From JBEKUY01 sp049514555 (GTDB lineage: Bacteria; Acidobacteriota; Terriglobia; Acidiferrales; UBA7541), in assembly GCA_049514555.1 (NCBI GenBank), contig JBEKUY010000004.1:124001-188000 (forward strand): DNA of 64,000 nucleotides, read 5' to 3'. A model generated the notes under the pieces. That model was not told the DNA's origin, made no database searches, and saw only the letters and a list, made by a program, of their open reading frames with translations. The number at the start of each line of letters is the position of its first letter. Position 1 is the stretch's first letter. Made by a program: the position numbers and the translations under genes. Below are positions 7,680 to 15,054 of this stretch, one piece after another.

Positions 7680-7925
7680 GAGCTGGCGGCATAAAGCCGC
7701 CGCTACACAAGACAACAAGAGAGCTGGCGGCGTAAAGCCGCCGCTACACAAGACAACAAAAGAGCTGGCGGCGTAAAGCCACCGCTACACAAGACAACAA
7801 AAGAGCTGGCGGCGTAAAGCCGCCGCTACGCAAGACAACAAGAGAGCTGGCGGCGTAAAGCCGCTGCTACACAAGACAACAAAAGAGCTGGCGGCGTAAA
7901 GCCCCCGCTACACAAGACAACAAAA
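7680..7925. repeat. Tandem array, six units of exactly 41 bp, each with a palindrome
   Basis: Units start with GAGCTGG at 7680, 7721, 7762, 7803, 7844 and 7885, so the period is exactly 41 bp throughout. Each unit holds the core GGCGGC-GTAAA-GCCGCC (6-bp stem), then GCTACACAAGACAACAA. Units differ by one or two bases, and in units 3, 5 and 6 the change falls in the right arm of the stem, weakening the hairpin. There are no unique spacers, so it is not a CRISPR array. It lies in the gene-free stretch 7415-8099 between an unknown lipoprotein gene and the GH8 gene. Confidence 0.92.
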
Positions 7926-7929
7926 GCGG

Positions 7930-7950
7930 CCCCGATCGAACGCATCGGGG
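7930..7950. repeat. Hairpin CCCCGAT / ATCGGGG with 7-base loop
   Basis: A perfect 7-bp stem with loop CGAACGC, immediately after the last unit of the 41-bp array. The 7-base loop size matches the two GCAGAGTTTC hairpins, but the tail is TGAACTCC rather than GCTACC. It could be another REP-like element or a terminator-like structure, but no T-run follows. Confidence 0.6.
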
Positions 7951-8061
7951 TGAACTCCAAGCCGTCCGCTATACAAGCGCGAGACGAGCAGGCGGAACCC
8001 AACCCTTTCGCAAACCACGCGGAAGGTTAGGCCACATCGCAAAAACGCCCAGGCAAAGGCC

Positions 8062-8088
8062 GCAGAGTTTCACAAGGCGAAACTCTGC
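8062..8088. repeat. REP-like hairpin, copy 2 (GCAGAGTTTC stem)
   Basis: Same 10-bp stem as at 5809-5835, with loop ACAAGGC, followed by GCTACC. The loop differs while both arms are identical, as expected for copies under selection for, or recently generated by, recognition of the stem. It ends 11 bases before the GH8 ATG at 8100. Confidence 0.8.
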
Positions 8089-8099
8089 GCTACCATGAA

Positions 8100-9686
8100 A
8101 TGAGAAGGCTGAAAAGGCAACGGCAGTTCGGTTGCCGAACACTTTGCCCGGGAGGGTGCGTCTTGTTCGTCAGGTATAACTGTCGTCTCAGCCTCACCGT
8201 CCTCGGTTTTTCGCTGTTATTCGTCGGCGCAACGGCCGCTCAGGTTTCGACTGCACCGGTCCAGGCTCCTCCCGGATTCTCGCCGCCCGTGCCGCACGTC
8301 AATGCCCCCTTGGGCGACATTCCCCGAATGCCTGGCGATGGGGCAGGCGCCTACAAGACCCACGAGTATCGCGATCTCTTTGCCGAGCAGGGACACTCGG
8401 CGGCGGAGAGCCGCGCGAAGATCGAGAAGGCCTTCCAGCAACTTTTTCACGGCGACGGGCAGGAAGAGAGGGTCTACTTCGAAACCGGCAGCAATGCCGA
8501 CGGTCCGCTGGCCTACATCACCGACTGGGCAAACAACGATGCGCGAAGCGAGGGCATGAGCTACGGCATGACGATCGCGGTGCAAATGGATAAGAAGCGC
8601 GAATTCGACGCCATCTGGAATTGGGCCCACACCTACATGCTCATCACCGATCCGAAGAACCCGTCGGTGGGTTACTTCGCCTGGTCCATGAGCACGGACG
8701 GCTCACCGCGGTCGACCGGGGCGGCGCCGGACGGGGAAGAATACTTCGCCATGGCGCTCTATTTCGCGGCGCATCGCTGGGGCAATGGGAAGGGTATCTA
8801 TAATTATCAAGCCGAAGCGGACAAGATACTCCGCGGGATGCGGCATCATCCCGTGCTGACCGGGACCGGGCCCTTCCGCATCCATCCCGAGGATCCGCCT
8901 TTTGTGCCGCCGAACCATCCGTGGCCCAGTCCCAATAACACCGCTCGACAGAGAGCGGCGGCCGCGAATGGCGCCGCTGCGCCGGTGTTCCACCCTCCCT
9001 GGGATGCGCCGCGAACCGAGACGATCGGCCCCATGGTGGACGAAGACCACTATATGATTCGTTTCGTGCCGAACGCGGCCCTGGCTTTTACCGACGCCTC
9101 GTATCATTTGCCGGCCTTCTATGAATTGTGGGCGCGCTGGGGCCCGGCGGAGGACCGCGCCTTCTGGGCCAAGGCCGCCGATGTGAGCCGCGACATGCTC
9201 AGCAAGGTAACCGGCGCGGAGACCGGGCTGACTCCCGACGTGAACAACTTCGATGAAACGCAAATCGTCCGCCGAGACGGCACTCCGATGGCTTTCGGTT
9301 TCGACTCCTGGCGAAACGTCAGCAACTGGTCGGTGGACTACTCCTGGTGGCGCAAAGACCCGCGGGAAATTGCGCTGAGCGACCACATCCAGAAATTCCT
9401 CTACGGCCAGGGCATCAGCACCTTCGTCGATCGCTATACGCTCGACGGCAAGCCGCTCTCGACACACCACGCGGCCGGAATGGCGGCGACGACCGCCGTG
9501 GGCAGCTTGGCCGCAACAAACGGACCCATTTCCAAGGCCTTCCTAGAAGAACTATGGAACATGCCGGTTCCCTCAGGAGAGCAGCGCTACTACGACGGTA
9601 TGCTGTACCTTATGAGCATGCTGCACTGCAGCGGAAATTTCCGCATCATCGAGCCTGGGGGAACGAACTCGTCCGGGCATAACTGA
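8100..9686 (+). CDS. Glycoside hydrolase family 8 (reducing-end xylose-releasing exo-oligoxylanase-like)
   Basis: A 528-residue exported GH8 enzyme. The family signature is clear: SEGMSYGM with the proton-donor Glu at residue 151, then PDGEEYFAMAL and TDASYHLPAFYELWA. GH8 includes endoglucanases, xylanases, chitosanases and the Rex exo-oligoxylanases. The overall resemblance is to Rex, but substrate cannot be fixed from sequence. There is no Shine-Dalgarno before ATG 8100. A TTG at 8163 follows GGGAGGG at good spacing and places the signal peptide (SLTVLGFSLLFVGATAAQ) near the N-terminus, so 8163 may be the true start. It is convergent with the GT2 gene; in cellulose-producing bacteria a GH8 (BcsZ) accompanies the synthase. 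Confidence 0.88.
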   Translation: MRRLKRQRQFGCRTLCPGGCVLFVRYNCRLSLTVLGFSLLFVGATAAQVSTAPVQAPPGFSPPVPHVNAPLGDIPRMPGDGAGAYKTHEYRDLFAEQGHSAAESRAKIEKAFQQLFHGDGQEERVYFETGSNADGPLAYITDWANNDARSEGMSYGMTIAVQMDKKREFDAIWNWAHTYMLITDPKNPSVGYFAWSMSTDGSPRSTGAAPDGEEYFAMALYFAAHRWGNGKGIYNYQAEADKILRGMRHHPVLTGTGPFRIHPEDPPFVPPNHPWPSPNNTARQRAAAANGAAAPVFHPPWDAPRTETIGPMVDEDHYMIRFVPNAALAFTDASYHLPAFYELWARWGPAEDRAFWAKAADVSRDMLSKVTGAETGLTPDVNNFDETQIVRRDGTPMAFGFDSWRNVSNWSVDYSWWRKDPREIALSDHIQKFLYGQGISTFVDRYTLDGKPLSTHHAAGMAATTAVGSLAATNGPISKAFLEELWNMPVPSGEQRYYDGMLYLMSMLHCSGNFRIIEPGGTNSSGHN

Positions 9687-9692
9687 GCTGCA

Positions 9693-9740
9693 GGGTCAAA
9701 AGCCGGGGGCGCCGGAGGGGGCGGGGCGGCCTTCCCCGGT
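9693..9740. repeat. Interspersed GC-rich repeat, copy 3 (partial), overlapping the GT2 3' end
   Basis: Matches the right half of copy 2: GGTCAAAAGCCGGGGGCGCC, then GGAGGGGGCGGGGCGGCCTT and CCCCGGTG. It overlaps the last roughly 14 codons and the stop codon of the glycosyltransferase gene on the minus strand. Confidence 0.75.
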
Positions 9741-11312
9741 GCGCATGCCGAAGCGCATGTGCTCGAAGTAGGTCTGCGCGAGGGACATGAATCCCGTATA
9801 GAGGTAGCCCCAGACGAAGAGCAGAAGGAACGGGATGGTGGCGTAGTTCTCGTTGGTGATGGCGTAAACGACCGTCAGGGCGAAGTACAAACCCAGGGCG
9901 ACTTCGACAAAGGGCATCCAGCCGGCGCGGTTGCGGTAACTCTTCTTGACGAAGGTGTCTTTCTTCCCCTCGATGCGGAATTTCGGGGTGCGCGCGAACT
10001 CGCTCTGCATGCCGAAAAGCGCTTCAAGGACGGCTTTGGTATTGCGCACGGAAATGCCGATGCCGGTGGCCATGACGAAGGGCATGTAGAGAAACGCGCG
10101 CCACCAGTGCTTGGGCCGCAGGACCCGCTGCGAAATCAGGTAGAAGCTCGAAATCGAGCAGGTCGAGGCGAGAAACAGGGGCAGGTCGATCACCAGCATC
10201 TGGAACCAGCCCTGGTAGAAGCGCACGATCATCGCGGGCAAGAGCATCGTCGAGAGCAGAATCATCAACGGGTAGCTGAGGCTCGCGGTGAGATGGAAAA
10301 ACGCTTCGGTCTTCACATGCCAGGGAACATCGGAAGCCAGGATGCGCGGCAGGATTTTTCTGGCCGTCTGCATCAAACCTTTGGCCCAGCGCGCCTGCTG
10401 CGCCTTGAAGGCATTCATCTCCACGGGCAACTCGGAGGCGCATTCGATGTCGGGCAGGTAGAGGAATCTCCATCCGCGAAGCTGCGCGCGATAGCTCAGA
10501 TCGGTATCCTCGGTGAGCGTGTCATGTTGCCAGCCGCCCGCATCGGCAATCGCGTCGCGCCGCCAGACGCCGCCGGTACCGTTGAAATTGAAAAAAGTGC
10601 CGCGGCGGGAGCGGGCGCCGTGCTCGACGACAAAGTGGCCGTCGAGAAGAATCGTTTCCACCTGGGTGAGCAGGGAATAGTCGCGGTTCACGTAGGTCCA
10701 GCGGGTCTGCACCATGGCGATCTTGGGGTCTTGGAAGTAGGGAACGGTGCGGCGCAGAAAATCCGGTCCGGGTAGGAAATCAGCATCGAAGATGGCGACG
10801 AATTCGCCCGTGGCCGTCTTGAGTCCGTTTTCGAGCGCTCCGGCCTTGTAGCCTTCGCGATTGGTCCGGTGAATGAAGACGATCGGCAGGCCGAGGGCGG
10901 CGTAGCGCTCGACACAATTGCGGGCGACTTCGCGAGTTTCGTCGGTGGAATCATCGAGAACCTGAACGTCCAGCAGGTCGCGCGGGTAATCGAAATTCGA
11001 GACGGCATCAACGAGACGCTCGATCACGTAGCGTTCGTTGAAAATGGGAAGCTGCACGGTCACGCGCGGCCAATGCTCGACCGGCGGTGGCGGCCCCGGC
11101 ACGTTTTGGCGGTACTTAAAGTAGTTGTAGACGAGGTAGTAGCGATGCGTGCCGTAAATCGCGAGCACAATCAGGATCAGGAAGTAGGGAATCATCATCG
11201 CCAGGTCGAAGCCGTTGGCGTGGTACACCCCGCTGAACGTTCGGTCGGTGATCTTCTGCCAATACCTGGAAATCGAGCCGGTATCCAGGCTGAGAAAGAC
11301 CGCGCATTGCAT
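9696..11312 (-). CDS. Processive family 2 glycosyltransferase, membrane (cellulose/mannan synthase-like)
   Basis: About 538 residues from ATG 11312; the frame is open further upstream without recognisable sequence, and ATG 11198 is a shorter alternative. Two N-terminal membrane segments precede a GT2 domain with all processive motifs: LDDSTDE, FDADFLP, TEDTDLSYR and the QQARWAKG block that holds the growing chain. At least four C-terminal membrane helices follow. Such enzymes polymerise and export beta-glycans from NDP-sugars. No PilZ domain is fused, so it resembles CslA/glucomannan-synthase types more than BcsA. The final residues (GRPAPSGAPGF) are encoded by an interspersed repeat. It converges on the GH8 gene. 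Confidence 0.88.
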   Translation of the reverse strand: MQCAVFLSLDTGSISRYWQKITDRTFSGVYHANGFDLAMMIPYFLILIVLAIYGTHRYYLVYNYFKYRQNVPGPPPPVEHWPRVTVQLPIFNERYVIERLVDAVSNFDYPRDLLDVQVLDDSTDETREVARNCVERYAALGLPIVFIHRTNREGYKAGALENGLKTATGEFVAIFDADFLPGPDFLRRTVPYFQDPKIAMVQTRWTYVNRDYSLLTQVETILLDGHFVVEHGARSRRGTFFNFNGTGGVWRRDAIADAGGWQHDTLTEDTDLSYRAQLRGWRFLYLPDIECASELPVEMNAFKAQQARWAKGLMQTARKILPRILASDVPWHVKTEAFFHLTASLSYPLMILLSTMLLPAMIVRFYQGWFQMLVIDLPLFLASTCSISSFYLISQRVLRPKHWWRAFLYMPFVMATGIGISVRNTKAVLEALFGMQSEFARTPKFRIEGKKDTFVKKSYRNRAGWMPFVEVALGLYFALTVVYAITNENYATIPFLLLFVWGYLYTGFMSLAQTYFEHMRFGMRTGEGRPAPSGAPGF

Positions 11313-11593
11313 AAGGCTAATCACGTTAGGTTTGCAGGCAGCCAAGCGATGATGGCCGATACACGGACGCTCTCCGAGTTCATCGCTGCACATGTGATTA
11401 TCCGGGCGGCTTCCGGCTGTGTCAACGCACTGCGATTGGGGGCAGGTGATGCGGTTTTCGCGTTCTACCCGACCGCGCGGCTCCGCGCATCTGAATCGGA
11501 GGGTGTCTGGCGGCGTTGAGTCGGCGTACTCTGTGGCTTGGAACGGGGGCTCATGCGCCGGACCATCGAGCCGCCGATCCACGAGAAGGCGAT
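11313..11593. other. Intergenic region between divergent GT2 and multicopper oxidase genes
   Basis: A 281-base stretch that should hold promoters in both directions. Frames run into it from both sides but their translations lack recognisable sequence. I see no clear -35/-10 pair, inverted repeat or RNA structure in it. Confidence 0.4.
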
Positions 11594-13129
11594 ATGAACC
11601 GAAGAGACTTTTTGGGCGTCACGGCCGGGACGGCATTGGGCGCGGGCCTGGAATCCGTCTGGCCTTCGGGAGCGGCATTGCTGCCAACCGCGGGGACGAT
11701 TAGCCGGGTGGAGAAGCCAAGACCGCACGGCGCAACCGACGCCGCGCCGAGCGAGTCCGGCGCAGCGGATTACACACTGCATATAAAAGCGTCGCCCGTG
11801 GAGATCGCGCCAAGGCGCATCCTCTCGACAGTAACTTATAACGGGCAGTTCCCTGGACCGCTGCTACGCTTCCAGGAAGGTCGGCAGGCGACCATCGACG
11901 TGTACAACGACACCGATACGCCGGAGCAGCTTCACTGGCACGGCCAGAAGGTGCCGGCGGATGTTGACGGAGCCGCCGAAGAGGGCACGCCGTTCATTCC
12001 CGCCCATGGCAGGCGGCGGATCGTATTCACACCCAATCCGGCAGGGTTCCGGTTTTATCACACACACAACCGAGCGGGAAGCGATCTAGCCGCCGGACAA
12101 TACAGCGGACAAGTGGGGCCGGTCTATATCGAGCCGAAGCAAAATGCGGGCAGTTACGATCGTGAAGTTTTTCTCGTGCTGAAGGAGTTCGAGCCCACTT
12201 TCAGCCGCGGTGGCGACATGGCCATGGATTTTCTGTTCGCGGCGGCGCGCGTGAAAGAGCTCGAAGAGGCCGGCGAGTCTGCCATGAAGGCATCGCTCGC
12301 CAAAGGCATGCCACACGGATATGAGGTCGGCTACCGGGCGTTCACGATCAACGGGCGGATGCTCGGCCACGGAGAGCCTATCCGAGTAAAGCAGGGTGAA
12401 CGGGTCCTGTTTCACATTCTGAACGGCAGCGCGACGGAGATTCGCAGCCTGGCGTTGCCGGAACACCGATTTCAGGTCGTGGCGCTTGATGGCAATCCCG
12501 TGCCGAGTCCCGCGGAAGTCCCTGTCCTGTGGCTCGGGACTGCAGAGCGAATTTCCGCCATCGTGGAGATGAATCATCCGGGCGTGTGGATTCTGGGCGA
12601 TCTCGACAATGACGATCGAGGGCACGGCATGGGCATCGTCGTGGAGTACCCGGGGCGAGCCGGAAAAGCCCAGTGGATTGCGCCGCCGCCGCTTAAGTGG
12701 AACTATGCGCGCTTCGGAAATGCGGGCGCGGCGGCGCCTCTCCCGGACGAGACGATCGAGATGACCTTCGCGAAGGACAACGCCGCCGAAGAAGGGTTTA
12801 ACCGCTGGACGATCAATGGCGCGGCTTTCCCGATGACGGAGGAAATGGTTCCAGCATCCTTTCACCTCAAGCAAGGCAAGCGCTATCGCATCCGCATGCG
12901 CAATGCCAGCGATGACATCCATCCGATTCACCTTCATCGTCACAGTTTTGAGTTGACGAAGCTGGCGGGAAGGCCGGCGTCTGGAATTTTGAAAGATGTC
13001 GTGATGCTGGGTGGCTACCAGGAAGCCGAAGTAGAATTCGTTGCTGATAATCCGGGGCTGACGCTTTTCCATTGCCACCAACAACTGCACATGGATTTCG
13101 GCTTCATGACTTTGCTCGAGTATGAGTAA
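11594..13129 (+). CDS. Tat-exported multicopper oxidase
   Basis: A 511-residue enzyme starting at ATG 11594, preceded by AGAAGG. The N-terminal NRRDFLG is a twin-arginine export signal, so the folded copper enzyme is moved to the periplasm. All four copper-binding blocks are present: HWHG (114-117), HTH (156-158), HPIHLH (443-448) and HCHQQLH (493-499). The type 1 copper axial position, 12 residues into the HCH motif, is Phe504 rather than Met, with Met505 next to it. Phe or Leu at this site is linked in the family to higher redox potential. The substrate is unknown; candidates are Cu(I), Mn(II) or phenolics. A DoxX gene follows after 12 bases, suggesting an operon. Confidence 0.92.
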   Translation: MNRRDFLGVTAGTALGAGLESVWPSGAALLPTAGTISRVEKPRPHGATDAAPSESGAADYTLHIKASPVEIAPRRILSTVTYNGQFPGPLLRFQEGRQATIDVYNDTDTPEQLHWHGQKVPADVDGAAEEGTPFIPAHGRRRIVFTPNPAGFRFYHTHNRAGSDLAAGQYSGQVGPVYIEPKQNAGSYDREVFLVLKEFEPTFSRGGDMAMDFLFAAARVKELEEAGESAMKASLAKGMPHGYEVGYRAFTINGRMLGHGEPIRVKQGERVLFHILNGSATEIRSLALPEHRFQVVALDGNPVPSPAEVPVLWLGTAERISAIVEMNHPGVWILGDLDNDDRGHGMGIVVEYPGRAGKAQWIAPPPLKWNYARFGNAGAAAPLPDETIEMTFAKDNAAEEGFNRWTINGAAFPMTEEMVPASFHLKQGKRYRIRMRNASDDIHPIHLHRHSFELTKLAGRPASGILKDVVMLGGYQEAEVEFVADNPGLTLFHCHQQLHMDFGFMTLLEYE

Positions 13130-13141
13130 GGAGGGCGCTCC

Positions 13142-13591
13142 ATGACGTTTTGGCAAAGGCTGGCAAATAGCGAGGCTCCGGCGGCCGCGTTGGTGATTCG
13201 GCTGCTGGTCGGCGCAGTCTTTTTTTTCGAGGGCGTGAAGAAGTTTCTGTTTGTGGAGCAATGGGGCGCGGGCCGGTTCGCGCGCATCGGTATTCCCGCT
13301 CCGCATATCATGGGTCCATTCGTCGGCGTGGTCGAAATCGTCTGCGGGCTTCTCTTGCTTGCGGGACTGCTCACGCGCCTCGCGTCGATTCTCCTCATTT
13401 TCGATATTTCGGTGGCCATTGCGTCCACCAAGATACCGATTCTGTTGAAGGCGGGCTTCTGGCCGATGGAAGCGGAAGCGCGGACGGATTACTCGATGCT
13501 TCTGGGCTTGATCTTTCTCCTGGTGGTGGGCGCGGGCGCGTGGTCGCTCGACGTGCGGCTCGGCTCATCGCGCAGGCAAATTCATGAATAA
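13142..13591 (+). CDS. DoxX family membrane protein
   Basis: A 149-residue integral membrane protein with four predicted helices: about residues 15-35, 55-80, 82-100 and 120-140. The N-terminal helix carries VIRLLVGAVFFFEGVKKF and the second GPFVGVVEIVCGLLLLAGL, both characteristic of the DoxX/MauD-like family. Members serve as small subunits or accessory proteins of quinol-linked oxidation and oxidative-stress complexes. The gene starts 12 bases after the multicopper oxidase, with a GGAGGG Shine-Dalgarno, so the two are probably co-expressed, perhaps linking periplasmic oxidation to the quinone pool. That link is inference. Confidence 0.85.
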   Translation: MTFWQRLANSEAPAAALVIRLLVGAVFFFEGVKKFLFVEQWGAGRFARIGIPAPHIMGPFVGVVEIVCGLLLLAGLLTRLASILLIFDISVAIASTKIPILLKAGFWPMEAEARTDYSMLLGLIFLLVVGAGAWSLDVRLGSSRRQIHE

Positions 13592-13611
13592 AGAAGCTGT
13601 GCCGGAAGCGA

Positions 13612-14037
13612 TCAGGCTGCGAGTGTCGCGTCCATGGTGATCTGTGCGGTGAGGAGCTTCGAAACCGGGCAATTCGCCTTCGCCGCGCCGGCGGCCTTCT
13701 CGAATGCCTCGTGCGAGGCTCCGGGAATCTTGGCCACCACGGTCAGATGACTCTTGGTGATGGCGAAGCCGCTGTCGGTCTTCTCGAGTGTGATCTTGCA
13801 CTGGGTCTCGATGCTCTCCGGCGTGAGGCCTGCTTCACCAAGCTGGGCCGATAGCGCCATCGAGAAGCACCCGGCATGAGCCGCGGCGATGAGTTCCTCA
13901 GGATTGGTTCCCGAGCCCTGCTCGAAGCGCGAGACGAACGAATACGCCGTGGACGAAAGCACGCCGCTTGCCGTCGTCAGCGCGCCCTTTCCCGTCTTGA
14001 GCGACCCCTTCCAGACCGCGGTTGCGCTGCGTTGCAT
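13612..14037 (-). CDS. OsmC family peroxiredoxin
   Basis: A 141-residue OsmC/Ohr-type thiol peroxidase. The two redox Cys are in AAHAGCFSMAL and ANCPVSKLL, the usual positions for hydroperoxide reduction. The N-terminal ATAVWKGSLKTGKGALTT segment is typical of the OsmC branch (lysine-rich, induced by osmotic or stationary-phase stress) rather than Ohr. It acts in the cytoplasm on organic hydroperoxides. A strong AGGAGGAGG lies before the ATG. It converges with the DoxX gene (20-base gap) and lies downstream of the quinone oxidoreductase on the same strand. Confidence 0.93.
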   Translation of the reverse strand: MQRSATAVWKGSLKTGKGALTTASGVLSSTAYSFVSRFEQGSGTNPEELIAAAHAGCFSMALSAQLGEAGLTPESIETQCKITLEKTDSGFAITKSHLTVVAKIPGASHEAFEKAAGAAKANCPVSKLLTAQITMDATLAA

Positions 14038-14077
14038 AGCATCCTCCTCCTCGTTTTGAGAAACCCAGTCAGCCTGC

Positions 14078-15040
14078 TCATGGAATCAGAACGATCTTGC
14101 CGTACGCGCCGGGTTCCATGACGCTCTTATGCGCCTGAGGCGCTTCGGCGAGCGGCAGTTCCTTGCCGACGACAGGCCGCAGCGTGCCGTTCTCGAGTCC
14201 GGCGAAGAGCGCGGCGTGGGTGCTGGACGAATCGTCATCGGGAATGTTCCACAAGACGAAGCCGAAGACAGCGGCGTCGCGTGCCATCAAATCGCGCGGG
14301 CTGATGGTGGCGTCGCCGCGGCTGCCGATGACGACGACGCGCCCGCGCATGGCGAGGAGCTTGAGATCCGCGCCCAGGTTCACGTTGGCCAACATTTCGA
14401 GGATGACGTCGACACCGCGGCCCCCGGTGAGCTTCATCGCTTCGTCCTGGTATCCCGGCGCGCGATGGTTGAGCGCGTGGTGAGCACCCTCGCGGCTGGC
14501 GAGTTCGAGTCCCTTGTCGGTTCCGGCGGTGCCGATTACGACCAATCCGCGCGCGCGCGCGATCTGCACGGCGGCGATGCCGACGCCGCCGCTCGCGCCG
14601 TGGATCAGCACGGTTTCGCCGGGCCGCGCGCGGGCAAAGTGATCGAGCGCGCGGTACGCTGTGAAATACGGCACATGCACGCCAGCGCCCTGGGCGAACG
14701 AGACGCGCCCGGGCAAGGGATTCACCTGCGACTCGAGCGCCAGGGCGTATTCGGCGTATGTCCCAGTGAGCGTCCCGGCCGTGTACACGCGGTCGTTGGG
14801 CTTGACGCGCTTGACGCCGCTGCCCACGGCCTCGATCACGCCTGCGGCGTCGGTTCCGGGCGTATACGGCAGCTCCGGCTTGCGCGCATAAGCACCGCTG
14901 CGGATGTAGGTTTCCACCGGATTGACGCCGGCGGCCTTGATGCGCAGGAGGACTTGTCCCGCGCCCGGCGTTGGCACGGGCGCCTCTGATACCCGCAACA
15001 TTTCGGGCCCGCCAAATTCCCTTACCACGATGGCTTTCAT
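14078..15040 (-). CDS. Quinone oxidoreductase, zinc-independent MDR family
   Basis: A 320-residue medium-chain dehydrogenase/reductase of the NADPH:quinone oxidoreductase group. The start is ATG 15040, preceded by AAAGGAGG, giving MKAIVVREFGGPEML, the usual N-terminus. The NADPH-binding segment VLIHGASGGVGIAAVQIA is at about residues 145-162. The zinc-binding Cys cluster of alcohol dehydrogenases is absent, as in quinone reductases. It transfers one or two electrons to quinones or enones, serving in detoxification. The frame extends upstream but overlaps the K+ channel gene and lacks conservation. It is followed by osmC on the same strand after 40 bases, a plausible stress-response pair. Confidence 0.93.
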   Translation of the reverse strand: MKAIVVREFGGPEMLRVSEAPVPTPGAGQVLLRIKAAGVNPVETYIRSGAYARKPELPYTPGTDAAGVIEAVGSGVKRVKPNDRVYTAGTLTGTYAEYALALESQVNPLPGRVSFAQGAGVHVPYFTAYRALDHFARARPGETVLIHGASGGVGIAAVQIARARGLVVIGTAGTDKGLELASREGAHHALNHRAPGYQDEAMKLTGGRGVDVILEMLANVNLGADLKLLAMRGRVVVIGSRGDATISPRDLMARDAAVFGFVLWNIPDDDSSSTHAALFAGLENGTLRPVVGKELPLAEAPQAHKSVMEPGAYGKIVLIP

Positions 15041-15054
15041 CGTATGGCCTCCTT

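Noticed and set aside
7680..7925. Possible CRISPR array
   Set aside because: Period is regular, but the whole 41 bp is repeated with no unique spacers, and there are no cas genes in the window.
12086..13306. 406-residue frame antisense to the multicopper oxidase
   Set aside because: Same reason: the sense frame carries all four copper-binding motifs; the antisense product resembles nothing known.
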